Assembly (NCBI RefSeq): GCF_024435355.1
Contig: NZ_JAMJWG010000001.1
Coordinates: forward strand, 124,001-188,000
Direction: 5' to 3'
Source of the DNA: Streptomyces odontomachi
Lineage (GTDB): Bacteria; Actinomycetota; Actinomycetes; Streptomycetales; Streptomycetaceae
Length of the DNA: 64,000 bases
Both the position numbers and the translations under genes were made by a program. Within the stretch, counting starts at the first letter, position 1. Each line of letters opens with the position of its first letter. Below, piece by piece: positions 47,425 to 55,944 of the stretch. The notes under the pieces are model-generated. The model worked only from the letters and a program-made list of their open reading frames with translations, was not told the DNA's origin and made no database searches.

Positions 47425-48459
47425 CTAGCCGGCGGCCCGGGGCCCGCGCGCGAGCATCCGCTCGCTCAGCTCCCACAGGCGGCGCGCGGACTCCGGGTCG
47501 ATCGAGTGCGGCACGACGGTGGAGGGGATGTCCTCGTCGGCGCCGAAGCGGATGGGCTTCGGGTCGGTGTCCAGTGGCGAGATGTCGTTGTCCATGAGGT
47601 AGACCCCGCCGATGTCGGCGAGCAGCGGGCTGGTCGCGGCGAAGACGCTGGTGCTGGCCCCTTGTTGCGGTGTCTTTTTCTCGCGTTGGGGGTCGATGAC
47701 CGGCCGGCCGGAATCGTCGATGATCCCCATGGCCCGCAGTTCCTCGTCGCTCAACCAGGGTGTCCTGTCCTCGCCCTCGGTGAGGAGCGGTCCGAGGTTC
47801 GTCCCGAAGACGACGCCCGGGTGCACGGCGTAGCCGCGGATCTGGTCGGCGGCCCATCGTCGGTCCAGTTCCACGGTGAACAGGACGTTGGCGGCCTTGG
47901 ACTGCCCGTAGGCCATGATGGGGTCGTAGCCGGTGGTGAAGTGCGGGTCGTCCCAGCGGATGCCGGTGATGCGCTGGGCGCCGGACGACAGGGTCACGAC
48001 GCGGGCACCCTGTGCGGCGCGCAGCGCGGGCAGCAGGCCCAGGGTCAGGTGGAAGTGGCCGAGGTGGTTGAGCGCGAAGTGCGACTCGTAGCCGCGCGCG
48101 TCGCGCACCAGGGGGCCGCCCATGATGCCGGCGTTGTTGACCAGGATGTGCAGGGGGCGGCCGGAGGCGAGGTACCGGTGCGTGAAGGCGTCGATCGATG
48201 CCGGGTCGAGCAGGTCGAGTCGGCTGGTCTCGACGCGCTCGGTGTCGGCCAGCGCGGCAGCGGCGCGGTCCGGGTTGCGTGCGGCCACGACGAGGGACGC
48301 GCCGGCCCTGCTGAGCGCACGACTGGTCTCCAGGCCGATCCCGCGGTGACCGCCGGTGACGATCACGTGCTTGCCTGACAGGTCGATGCCCTCGAGGACC
48401 TCGTCGGCCGTCGACGCCGCGGTGAATCCCGAACCGATGGGGTGCTGTTGATGCGTCAT
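47425..48459 (-). CDS. short-chain dehydrogenase/reductase
   Basis: A 344-residue SDR, longer than the classic 250, with N- and C-terminal extensions typical of the WW-domain-oxidoreductase/retinol-dehydrogenase-like type. The cofactor motif is VIVTGGHRGIGLETSRAL, then LVNNAGIMG, the catalytic Ser in VVTLSSGAQ and Tyr-Lys in AYGQSKAANV. NADP(H) is likely from the Arg after the first glycine motif. ATG 48459 was chosen; its ribosome-binding site is close-spaced (GAGG), and GTG 48474 is possible. It is divergent from the AraC-type regulator, with a 10-bp inverted repeat between them. Confidence 0.85.
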   Translation of the reverse strand: MTHQQHPIGSGFTAASTADEVLEGIDLSGKHVIVTGGHRGIGLETSRALSRAGASLVVAARNPDRAAAALADTERVETSRLDLLDPASIDAFTHRYLASGRPLHILVNNAGIMGGPLVRDARGYESHFALNHLGHFHLTLGLLPALRAAQGARVVTLSSGAQRITGIRWDDPHFTTGYDPIMAYGQSKAANVLFTVELDRRWAADQIRGYAVHPGVVFGTNLGPLLTEGEDRTPWLSDEELRAMGIIDDSGRPVIDPQREKKTPQQGASTSVFAATSPLLADIGGVYLMDNDISPLDTDPKPIRFGADEDIPSTVVPHSIDPESARRLWELSERMLARGPRAAG

Positions 48460-48482
48460 GTCCTCACTGTGCACGGGCCCGT

Positions 48483-48532
48483 CCCGTACTTTGAATCATT
48501 GACCGTCCGCATTTCTTGCGCGAAAGTACGGG
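48483..48532. promoter_or_regulatory. 10-bp inverted repeat between divergent SDR and AraC-type genes
   Basis: CCCGTACTTT (48483-48492) and AAAGTACGGG (48523-48532) are perfect inverse copies 30 bases apart, one next to each start codon. The 40-base centre-to-centre distance is about four helical turns, so two AraC dimers or a loop could bind. Likely operator of the adjacent AraC-type regulator. Confidence 0.65.
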
Positions 48533-48533
48533 C

Positions 48534-49463
48534 ATGGTCGGCGATCAGTTGTCTGAAGTGTTCGACGTGGTCGAGGTCCACGGACAGCTGACGGGCGGGT
48601 TCGCCGTGCGCGGCCCCTGGGTGTCGCGGGCCGCCGTGGACGCCCCCATGAAGTTCATCGCGATGGTGCGCGGCCGGGCCCGGCTCACCACCGACGGCCT
48701 CGACCGCCCGATCCCGCTCGAACCGGGCGACGTCGCCATCCTGAACGACCGGTCGTGGCTGGAGGTGCGCGGCGGCACCGGCGACGGACCGCCCCGTGAG
48801 GTCGTCCCTGACACCGGCTTCCCCTCCGCCGACCTCGCGGGTGCCGCCCCCGGTACCGACGACGTCGTCCTCGGCGGCCGCGTCGACCTCAACCCCGCAG
48901 GCCGGGCGCTGCTGGCTCAGGCGCTCCCGCCGGTGGGACACGTCCGGGCGTCGGCCGCAGCGGCGACGAACCTGCGCGCCAGCCTCGACCGCCTGGTGGA
49001 CGAGGCGACCGGCGACCGGATCGGTGCGGCCTTCGCGATCCGGCAGTACGGCCAGCTCCTGCTGTTGGAGGTGGTGCGCGCCTACATCGACCAGGCCGAG
49101 CTCCCGCCGGGGTGGCTGCGGGTGCTGACCGACGAGCGACTGCGTCCCGCGCTCAGCCTCATGCACGGGCGACCGGACAAGCCCTGGCAGCTCGCGGAAC
49201 TGGCGCGGGCGGCGGCGATGTCCCGGACGTCGTTCACCGAACGCTTCCGGACGCTCGCCGGCGTACCGCCGCTGACCTACCTGAACCGCTGGCGGATGCT
49301 GCTGGCGCAGCGCGCCCTGCGCCACGACGACGTCCGCGTGGGCACCCTGGCGGTGGAACTGGGCTACGGGTCCGAGAGCGCGTTCAGCACCGCGTTCAAA
49401 CGCGAGGTGGGCGAGTCGCCGCTGCGCTACCGGCGACGCGTGCGCGAGGAGCAGCCCGGCTGA
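48534..49463 (+). CDS. AraC-family transcriptional regulator
   Basis: A 309-residue regulator of the cupin_6 type: an N-terminal cupin (FIAMVRGRARLTT, PLEPGDVAILND) and a C-terminal AraC domain with two HTH units: WQLAELARAAAMSRTSFTERFRTLAGVPPLTYLNRWRM and VGTLAVELGYGSESAFSTAFKREVGESPLRYRR. These regulators typically control a divergent oxidoreductase, here the SDR. ATG 48534 lies directly behind one arm of the inverted repeat, which suggests strong autoregulation; it has no Shine-Dalgarno sequence. Confidence 0.9.
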   Translation: MVGDQLSEVFDVVEVHGQLTGGFAVRGPWVSRAAVDAPMKFIAMVRGRARLTTDGLDRPIPLEPGDVAILNDRSWLEVRGGTGDGPPREVVPDTGFPSADLAGAAPGTDDVVLGGRVDLNPAGRALLAQALPPVGHVRASAAAATNLRASLDRLVDEATGDRIGAAFAIRQYGQLLLLEVVRAYIDQAELPPGWLRVLTDERLRPALSLMHGRPDKPWQLAELARAAAMSRTSFTERFRTLAGVPPLTYLNRWRMLLAQRALRHDDVRVGTLAVELGYGSESAFSTAFKREVGESPLRYRRRVREEQPG

Positions 49464-49660
49464 GCGCGGACGGCAGCCCACCCGCCCCGCCGGCACACGC
49501 GGTCACCGCGCGCGTTCGGCACGCGGTCGCCTTTGCAGGAACGAGGGGGAGTGTTATGCAATGAACAATGAAGGGGCATGGTCGGATATCGCATTTTCCA
49601 CACTGATTCGTTCATTCCTCGGGGTATCTGCCGGGTCGGCCAGTGAGCTGGAAGAACCGC

Positions 49661-51844
49661 ATGGACTCACCGTCATTCCCCCCGTCCTCGGCGTCGTTCG
49701 ACCTGGTCGGCCGCGCCTTGCGGGACTACATCCGGCAGGACGGAACGGACGCTGCCGACAGGCCGGCCGTGCCGCAGGACGACCGGAGCGACCTCGTGGC
49801 CCAGCGTCCCGAACGCGCCGAAGCCACCGGCGACGCCCAGGAGCAGATCCTCGGCGCCGTCAGTCTGGACCGTGACCTGCGCATCACCCGCTGCAACCTG
49901 GACGCCCCCGCATTCGGGGGACTGACCGTGCAGCCCGGGAACGCCTTCGTCGACCTGCTGCCCCCCGGGGACGTGCCGACGGTGACGCGCCGGTTGCGGC
50001 AGGTCATCGAGACGGGGGAGGCGCACGTCGCCCGCGTCCAGCGGCTGCGCCGGGACGACGGCTCGGAGCTCGTCGTCTCCATGAGCATCCTGCCGGCCGC
50101 GGCACCTCAGGAGTGCCTCACCGTCTCCCTGATCGCGATGGCCAAGAGGCTGCACCTGTACGCCTCCGAGACCGCGATCGGGACGTCGCTGGACATCGGC
50201 GAGACCGCGCAGTCCCTGGCGCAGTCCCTGCTGGCCTGGGGGGACGTGGTCGCCGTCGACCTCGACTACGCGGTGTGGTCCGGCGAGGCCGTCGTCGAGC
50301 AGGCCCAGGAGCGCATCCGGCTCAGGCGTGCGGCCCTGGTGCCGGACCGGGTGTGGCCGGCGGGCTATCTGACGCCCGGCGACGACCTCCCCCGCGAGGC
50401 CGCCCGCCTGCTGTCCCGTGCGGTCAGGCGTGACGACGTCGCGCAGGCCATCGTGATTCCCGATCGGGAGACGATCGAGCGCACGCTAGGCAGCCCCCAG
50501 CTGGTGAGCGCCTTGGTCCCCACCGACCGGCCGGTGAGCGTGGCGTGCGTACCGCTGGTCCTGGACGGCCCTCACGGTGAGCCGCCCGTGGTGCTGGGCG
50601 TGGCGGAGGTGTGGCGGCGGCCGGACCGCCCTTTCCACGACAGCGAGCTGCTCGACCTACAGGAACTGGTGGCCAGGACGGCCCACCACGTCGATCTGGC
50701 CCGCCAGCACCAGCGCGAGCACGCCCAGGTGCTGGCGCTGCAACGCCGGCTGCTGCCGCGGGCCCGCGACGACACCATCGAGGTCGCCACCGTCTACCAG
50801 CCCACCACCCCCGACAGCGCGGGCGTCGGCGGGGACTGGGTGAACAGCTTTCCGCTGCCCGGCGGCCGCACCGCACTCGTGGTCGGCGACGTCGTCGGGC
50901 ACGGCCTGGGCGCGGCCGCGGCGATGGGCCAGGTCAGCATGGAGGCCCGTGCACTGCTCTCGGCGGGGATGGCGCCCGACGAGGTGCTGGGGCACCTGGA
51001 CGAGACCGTCACGATGCTGGACGACACGGACGCCGGCCTGGCGACCGGCTACAGCGCGCTGGGCTCGACGTGCTGCATCGCGGTGTACGACCCGGTCAGC
51101 CACCAGGTGGTGGTGTCCAGCGCGGGCCACCTCCCGCCGGTCCTCGTGCTGCCCGACGCGACCGCGAAGACGCTGACGGTGCACCCGCACCCCGGTCTGG
51201 GGGCCGAATTCGCCCTCCGGGAACCCTTCGACGTGCACACCTTCGACGCGCCTCCGGGCTCGCTGCTCGCCCTGTACACCGACGGCCTGGTGGAGGACCC
51301 CGCGGTCGCCATCGACGAGGGCCTCGGCCTGCTGCGGCAGGCGGTGAGCCGGGTGCATCCCTGGGACGACCTGCAACAGGCCGCGCGGCGGGTGGTCACC
51401 GAGCTGGCTCCGCAGGGCCGACAGCGCGATGACATGACGCTGCTACTGGCCCGGATGGCCGGCCGGCGCAAGCGGGACACCGCTTCCTGGCACCTGCCCG
51501 CACGCGACGACGCGGCGGTCCGAGCCCGCTCACTGGCCGCTGCGCTGCTACAGCGGTGGAACGTCAGGCAGCACACCCGTGACAGCGTCCTGCTGCTGAT
51601 CAGCGAGCTGGTCACCAATGCCGTGCGGTTCGCCACCGGGCCCGTCAGCGTGCGGCTGATCAGGACCGGTCACGGCCTGCTGTGCGAAGTGGGCGACACC
51701 GGCAACGGCCGGCCGCGGCTGCGGCGCGGTGGCCCGTTCGACGACAGGGGGCGCGGCCTGCGCGTCGTCCACAAGCTCACCACGCGCTGGGGGGTGCGGT
51801 GGACCGACACCGGCAAGGTCGTCTGGGCGGAGCTGGCGCGGTAG
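49661..51844 (+). CDS. PAS-GAF-SpoIIE phosphatase with C-terminal HATPase
   Basis: A 727-residue multi-domain regulator. A PAS-like domain (about 55-165), a GAF-like domain (about 170-345), the PP2C/SpoIIE phosphatase (about 360-580) with GVGGDWVNSFPLPGG, GDVVGHGLGAAAAMG, LLALYTDGLVED and RDDMTLLL, and a C-terminal RsbW-like ATPase (about 600-727) with LLISELVTNAVRFA and DTGNGRP. Such proteins sense a signal and control anti-sigma-factor antagonists and their kinases, thereby sigma-factor activity. Start ATG 49661 chosen (GGAAG upstream); GTG 49643 is possible. A type III PKS gene converges on it. Confidence 0.9.
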   Translation: MDSPSFPPSSASFDLVGRALRDYIRQDGTDAADRPAVPQDDRSDLVAQRPERAEATGDAQEQILGAVSLDRDLRITRCNLDAPAFGGLTVQPGNAFVDLLPPGDVPTVTRRLRQVIETGEAHVARVQRLRRDDGSELVVSMSILPAAAPQECLTVSLIAMAKRLHLYASETAIGTSLDIGETAQSLAQSLLAWGDVVAVDLDYAVWSGEAVVEQAQERIRLRRAALVPDRVWPAGYLTPGDDLPREAARLLSRAVRRDDVAQAIVIPDRETIERTLGSPQLVSALVPTDRPVSVACVPLVLDGPHGEPPVVLGVAEVWRRPDRPFHDSELLDLQELVARTAHHVDLARQHQREHAQVLALQRRLLPRARDDTIEVATVYQPTTPDSAGVGGDWVNSFPLPGGRTALVVGDVVGHGLGAAAAMGQVSMEARALLSAGMAPDEVLGHLDETVTMLDDTDAGLATGYSALGSTCCIAVYDPVSHQVVVSSAGHLPPVLVLPDATAKTLTVHPHPGLGAEFALREPFDVHTFDAPPGSLLALYTDGLVEDPAVAIDEGLGLLRQAVSRVHPWDDLQQAARRVVTELAPQGRQRDDMTLLLARMAGRRKRDTASWHLPARDDAAVRARSLAAALLQRWNVRQHTRDSVLLLISELVTNAVRFATGPVSVRLIRTGHGLLCEVGDTGNGRPRLRRGGPFDDRGRGLRVVHKLTTRWGVRWTDTGKVVWAELAR

Positions 51845-51965
51845 CGGCACGGGCGTCGCCGTGGCGCCCGGCTCGACGCGGTGGCCTGCGCGCCCGGCCG
51901 GGGCGCTGGGTCACGCGGGTGGCACGGCGCGTACGCGGGGCGCGCCCCAGCCGCCTCCCGCGTGG

Positions 51966-53150
51966 CTACAGCCACTCTCCCTCCACGGCCGTGGCCGTGA
52001 GCCCCGGCGCCGCCGCGTAAAGCACCGTGCGGCTTCCCGGCTGCTGTCCTGCGTCGTGCGCGCGCCGCAGGATGTCGAAGACGGCGGCACCGCCGCGGTT
52101 TCCGCTGGTGTAGCTGGACCGGCTGTGGGCCAGCAGCCCGGACGGCCAGGTGCCGGGCATGGTCTGCTCCATGTACTCCAGCACCCGGGTCCCACCGGGG
52201 TGCGCGAGCAGCAGGTCGGGGTGCCAGGGGCGGTCGTCGTCCTGGTGGCGCAGGCGCAGCCACTCCCACATCGCGGTCACCGTGTCCTGCACGGCGCGCG
52301 GCCCGCGCCGGTCCATCACGAAGTGCGTGCCGTCGGCGCGGGTCTCCAGCCGGTGCAGGTCCCGGGTGCCGGGCAGGGTGTGGTGCCAGGCCGCGTCCAG
52401 CCGCAGCACGGACTCCGGACGGGGGCGGCCGGTGACCACGGCCGCGACCGCGGTGTCGGCGAACAGCAGCCGGACGATCAGGGACTCCAGGCTGTCGTCC
52501 GCGGGCTGGTAGGTGGTGCTCAGCGCCTCGGATATGACGACCAGGACCACCCGGTCCGGGTCGGCGGCCACCAGGTCGGCCGCCAGCGCCAGGCTCCGGG
52601 TCCCGGCGATGCAGGCCCACTGCGTGGCCGGCAGGAGCAGCGTGTCAGCGGGCAGCGGAAGCCGGTTGGCCAGCGCCACGTCCAGGCCCGGCAGCGCCGG
52701 GGTGGTGGAGTTGCTGGTGATCAGGCAGTCGACGTCGGCGGGGTCGAGACCGGCGATCTGAAGGGCTCCGCGCGCGGCCCGCTCGCCGTAGTCCTGCACG
52801 GCGGCCCAGGCCGGCGCGGTGCGCTCTTGGACGGTCTGGGGTGCGGGCACCGCTTCCAGGGCCGCGATCACGCGTGCCACGTCCCGCTCGGTGAATCCGT
52901 CGCGCGCCAGGGCCTCCCGGGCCGGTCCGGGGCCGGGGGTGCGCAGGCCGCTCCCGTTGCCGGGGGCGACGGCGGTCTCCAGCGGCGCCATCCACCCACG
53001 GGAGGTGATGCCCGTGCTGGCGGCGATGCCGTCGATCCGCGACAGCCACGGCGCATCGGGGTGCCGGTCGCGCACTTCGGCCAGGATCTCGCTGGTCCCG
53101 ACGGTGTGCTCGCCGTGTATCACCGCGGGAGAGGACAGGTAGGCGGCCAC
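51966..53150 (-). CDS. type III polyketide synthase
   Basis: A 394-residue chalcone-synthase-like enzyme with thiolase fold. The catalytic triad is Cys180 (in ATQWACIAGT), His317 (AHPGGTR) and Asn351 (YTSGNRGG). The C-terminal family motif GFGPG is modified to AAAPGLT. It makes aromatic or pyrone products from a starter acyl-CoA and malonyl-CoA; the starter cannot be told. RppA's active-site surroundings (GCAGG) differ, so it is not a close flaviolin synthase. GTG start with AGAGAGG 8 bases ahead. No tailoring gene is adjacent on the same strand. The nearest is the MFS/HxlR pair. Confidence 0.85.
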   Translation of the reverse strand: MAAYLSSPAVIHGEHTVGTSEILAEVRDRHPDAPWLSRIDGIAASTGITSRGWMAPLETAVAPGNGSGLRTPGPGPAREALARDGFTERDVARVIAALEAVPAPQTVQERTAPAWAAVQDYGERAARGALQIAGLDPADVDCLITSNSTTPALPGLDVALANRLPLPADTLLLPATQWACIAGTRSLALAADLVAADPDRVVLVVISEALSTTYQPADDSLESLIVRLLFADTAVAAVVTGRPRPESVLRLDAAWHHTLPGTRDLHRLETRADGTHFVMDRRGPRAVQDTVTAMWEWLRLRHQDDDRPWHPDLLLAHPGGTRVLEYMEQTMPGTWPSGLLAHSRSSYTSGNRGGAAVFDILRRAHDAGQQPGSRTVLYAAAPGLTATAVEGEWL

Positions 53151-53684
53151 GCTTCACACCTCTCTACACAGAATCAGGGAATGCGGTACAGAACCGGGGC
53201 ATCGGTGAGCGCTATGACGCGGGTCACCTCGGCGGTTCGCCCGCACGCCGGCGCCCGGGCACCTCGGGCGCCACCGCCCGCTCCAAGAATGCCCTCCAAG
53301 CGGACATTTACGTGTGATCCACGCAACTCGGGCCGCTTCTGATGGGTGTGAAACGAGCCACAGGACATCCGGCTGGGCCGGTTCGCGTCCACCTCTCACC
53401 CGGGCTCGCCCGGCGAGGAGTTGACGCGGTCGTCGCATCCCGGGCCCCACCGCTCGGGACCGGGGCGACGGCGGCCTGGGCGGCCGGTGCGGCGGCGCCA
53501 GGGACGGGTCTGAGGACCCGTCAACTGAGACCGGATCGCACACCGCTGCGGTCACCTCGACTGCCCGCTCCACTGAGGGCCCGCCCGCCACCGTCCCGCC
53601 CAGGCCGGACCAGGACCGACGCGGCCGCCGTCTCCGGACGGCGGGCGCGTCGGGTCGGCCGCGGTGGTGCCGGTTCCGTCGAGC
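53151..53684 (-). other. 534-base region without a supported gene
   Basis: It lies upstream of the PKS gene and downstream of the MFS gene, so it should hold the PKS promoter. No recognisable product in any frame; the open frames are Arg/Pro-rich shadows. Confidence 0.4.
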
Positions 53685-54917
53685 TCACCCGCACGGTGTT
53701 GACTTCGCCCTCCCTATGGGCCGAGGCTGCGCGGGACGGGACGAGGCAGTCACACGAGCACGTCTCGTCGCGCGTCGGTTGACTGCCCAGACGAGGAGTG
53801 CGCAGAGGGCGAAGGCAGCGCCGAGGAGGCTGGATCCGGCCCACCCTGCGGCCGAGTACACCGCGGTGGTGCCGGTTGCTCCGACGGCGGAGCCGAAGGA
53901 GTAGAAGAGCATGTAGCCGCCGATGACGCTGCTCGTCCGGTGTGGGTATGCGGCCGTGAGCAGGTGTTGATTGCTGACGTGCACCGCCTGCACCGCGAAA
54001 TCGAGAACGATCACGCCGACGATGACCGGCCAGAGCGACCAGGACGCCTGTCCGCTCGCCAACCATGAAGCGGCCAGGAGCGCGAGTGCACCGCCTGTGA
54101 TGACGTTGGCGCGGCCGGCGTCGGCCCCCTGCCCGGCCCGGGAGGCGCCCAGCGCCCCGGCGAGCCCGGCGATCCCGAAGAGACCGATCTGGGCCGTGCT
54201 CAGACGCCATGGCGCGGCCGCGAGCGGCAGGGCCAGGCCGCTCCACAGCGTGCCGAAGGAAGCGAACAGGAAGAACGCAATCACTCCACGCGAGACGAAC
54301 AGGCGCTCGCGGAACATGCGGCCCAGCGACATCAGCACCGCGCCGTACGTTGCCCGGACGTCGCGCGGATCGGATGGCAGGAGCCTCAGCGCGAAGCAGG
54401 TGAGCGCGATGAGGAGCACGGCGAACACCGCGTAGATGCTTCGCCATCCCCAGAGGGCGGCGAGACTCCCGGCGAGCACGCGCGCTCCGAGAATGCCGAT
54501 GGTGACACCGGAGGTCACGGCTCCGAGCGTGCGGCCGCGTTCCGCTGCCGTGGACAGGTCGGCGGCGAAGGCGACCGTGGTCTGAACGACGACCGCGAAC
54601 AGGCCGGCCAGGGCCAGCCCGGCAAGCAGGAGCCATAGCTGGGCAGCGACCGCGGCCAGCGCCATGCCGACCGCAGCGAGGAGGAGATGCCCGGCAATGA
54701 GCATGCGCCGGTCGAACATGTCTCCCAGAGGGACAAGAAGGGCCAAGCCGACCAGGTAGCCGAGCTGCCCCGTCGTGACGATCCATCCCAAGTCGGCTTC
54801 CGGCAGGCCCAGGTCGCTACCGATCTGGGCCAGTACTGGCTGCGCTACGTAGATGGTCGCGACCGCGACCGCGCAGATCACGGCGAACAGCATCCTCCGG
54901 CCAGGCGTGAGACTCAC
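53685..54917 (-). CDS. MFS drug-efflux-type transporter
   Basis: A 410-residue MFS protein with 12 hydrophobic segments; VPLGDMFDRRMLIAG is the loop 2-3 motif and GVTIGILGARVLAGS the antiporter motif of helix 5, pointing to an exporter. I favour GTG 54917 (GGGGGTG upstream); GTG 54926 is possible. It is divergent from the HxlR regulator, which should control it. In this class the inducer is often a quinone, diamide or other electrophile, but nothing shows this here. The PKS upstream on the same strand might supply the substrate (inference). Confidence 0.88.
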   Translation of the reverse strand: MSLTPGRRMLFAVICAVAVATIYVAQPVLAQIGSDLGLPEADLGWIVTTGQLGYLVGLALLVPLGDMFDRRMLIAGHLLLAAVGMALAAVAAQLWLLLAGLALAGLFAVVVQTTVAFAADLSTAAERGRTLGAVTSGVTIGILGARVLAGSLAALWGWRSIYAVFAVLLIALTCFALRLLPSDPRDVRATYGAVLMSLGRMFRERLFVSRGVIAFFLFASFGTLWSGLALPLAAAPWRLSTAQIGLFGIAGLAGALGASRAGQGADAGRANVITGGALALLAASWLASGQASWSLWPVIVGVIVLDFAVQAVHVSNQHLLTAAYPHRTSSVIGGYMLFYSFGSAVGATGTTAVYSAAGWAGSSLLGAAFALCALLVWAVNRRATRRARVTASSRPAQPRPIGRAKSTPCG

Positions 54918-55003
54918 TGAACGCACCCCCAATGAGTAGCAAATTGCAACCGAAATGAAGGTACGGCAGAATGGTTTCGTTCCGCAACTCTTCAGGAGGA
55001 GTG

Positions 55004-55462
55004 ATGGCTCGCACAGCGCCCCGTGCCGAGGGGATGTCCTGGACCGACCCCGCCTGCCCCGTCGCACGCACGCTCGACCTGGTCGGAGATCGTTGGAGCC
55101 TGCTGATCATTCGAGACGCGATGGACGGTGCGCGAGCGTTCACCGACTTCCAGCACCGCACCGGAATCGCTCGAAACATCCTCACCGACCGCCTGCGACG
55201 CCTGATCGAACGAGGGATCCTCGACCGGCGGACCGCCCCGACAGGGCGGCGACAGCACTACGTCCTCACAGACGCGGGCCGAGACCTCTTCGCCGTGATC
55301 GTGGCGGCGCGTCAGTGGGGCGAACGGCACGCCTTCGCACCAGCTGAAACCCACTCAGTTCTCGTTGATGAAAGCGGTCTCCCGCTTCCGGAGCTGCGTC
55401 CCACCGACGCGCACGGCAGGCCCGTGAACGTCGATACGACCTCCGTGCTGCACGAGCGCTGA
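55004..55462 (+). CDS. HxlR-family transcriptional regulator
   Basis: A 152-residue HxlR protein: CPVARTLDLVGDRWSLLIIRDAM begins the winged helix, and FTDFQHRTGIARNILTDRLRRLIERGIL is the DNA-recognition part. The single Cys near residue 18 is the usual redox-sensing position of the family. AGGAGG precedes the ATG closely. The tail of about 40 residues after the wing is longer than in many members. Divergent from the MFS gene and probably its repressor. Confidence 0.9.
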   Translation: MARTAPRAEGMSWTDPACPVARTLDLVGDRWSLLIIRDAMDGARAFTDFQHRTGIARNILTDRLRRLIERGILDRRTAPTGRRQHYVLTDAGRDLFAVIVAARQWGERHAFAPAETHSVLVDESGLPLPELRPTDAHGRPVNVDTTSVLHER

Positions 55463-55771
55463 CCGCACGGGAAGCCGCCTGACACTCCCAGCCGGCCCTA
55501 CAGGCTGAGCAAGCGAGGCATCCGGCACCGCATCGCCCGCAAGGGCAGCGCAGCTCGGCCGCGACGGCGGCGGTCATGACCTGGCTGCCGAGCAAGGACG
55601 TCCAAGCTGTGCGCCCGGTCTCACCGGTAGTCGCCAAACTCGGCGGGGTGGGGACGAGGCGCGTTCGGAGCCACCAGGAGACCCCACGGCCTGCCTGCGC
55701 ATCTCACGATCCCCGACAGCCTCAACGAGCCACCGCTCAAACCTCGGTGTCACTTACTCAAGACGCGATGT

Positions 55772-55880
55772 CACAGGACACAGAACGCAAGACACAGAAC
55801 AGAGGACACAGGACACAGGACACAGGACACAGGACAAGAGGACACAGAACACAGGACAGAGGACATAGAACAAGAGGACA
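55772..55880 (+). repeat. GGACACA-type heptad repeat tract
   Basis: About 109 bases made of GGACACA, AGAACACA and GACAGAGG variants, with only one T on the plus strand until 55880. The clean core GGACACA repeats at least four times (55804-55834). Composition is strikingly unlike the GC-rich surroundings. Confidence 0.75.
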
Positions 55881-55931
55881 AGATCGGCTCTGCCTGCCTC
55901 GAGTACAAGATCGGCTCTGCCTGCCTCGAGT
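55878..55931 (+). repeat. perfect 27-bp tandem duplication
   Basis: Unit 1 is 55878-55904 and unit 2 is 55905-55931, identical over all 27 bases (begins ACAAGATCGG, ends CTCGAGT). The second unit's end and the following bases create TACTGT, a plausible -10 element for the next gene. Confidence 0.85.
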
Positions 55932-55936
55932 ACTGT
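55931..55936 (+). promoter_or_regulatory. -10-like element of a leaderless gene
   Basis: TACTGT (TANNNT) ends 8 bases before the ATG at 55945, and there is no Shine-Dalgarno sequence; transcription probably begins at or next to the start codon. No clear -35 is seen. Confidence 0.5.
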
Positions 55937-55944
55937 GACTCCGC

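Larger units (their letters stand above)
55463..55944 (+). other. 482-base region with repeats before the phosphotransferase gene
   Basis: No gene is supported. From about 55772 the sequence becomes a run of GGACACA-like heptads, followed by a perfect tandem 27-bp duplication and a -10-like TACTGT. See the separate repeat entries. Confidence 0.6.

Noticed and set aside
55772..55931. CRISPR-like array in the heptad/27-bp repeat region.
   Set aside because: There are no spacers between identical repeats: the heptads are contiguous and the 27-bp units are head to tail. No cas genes.
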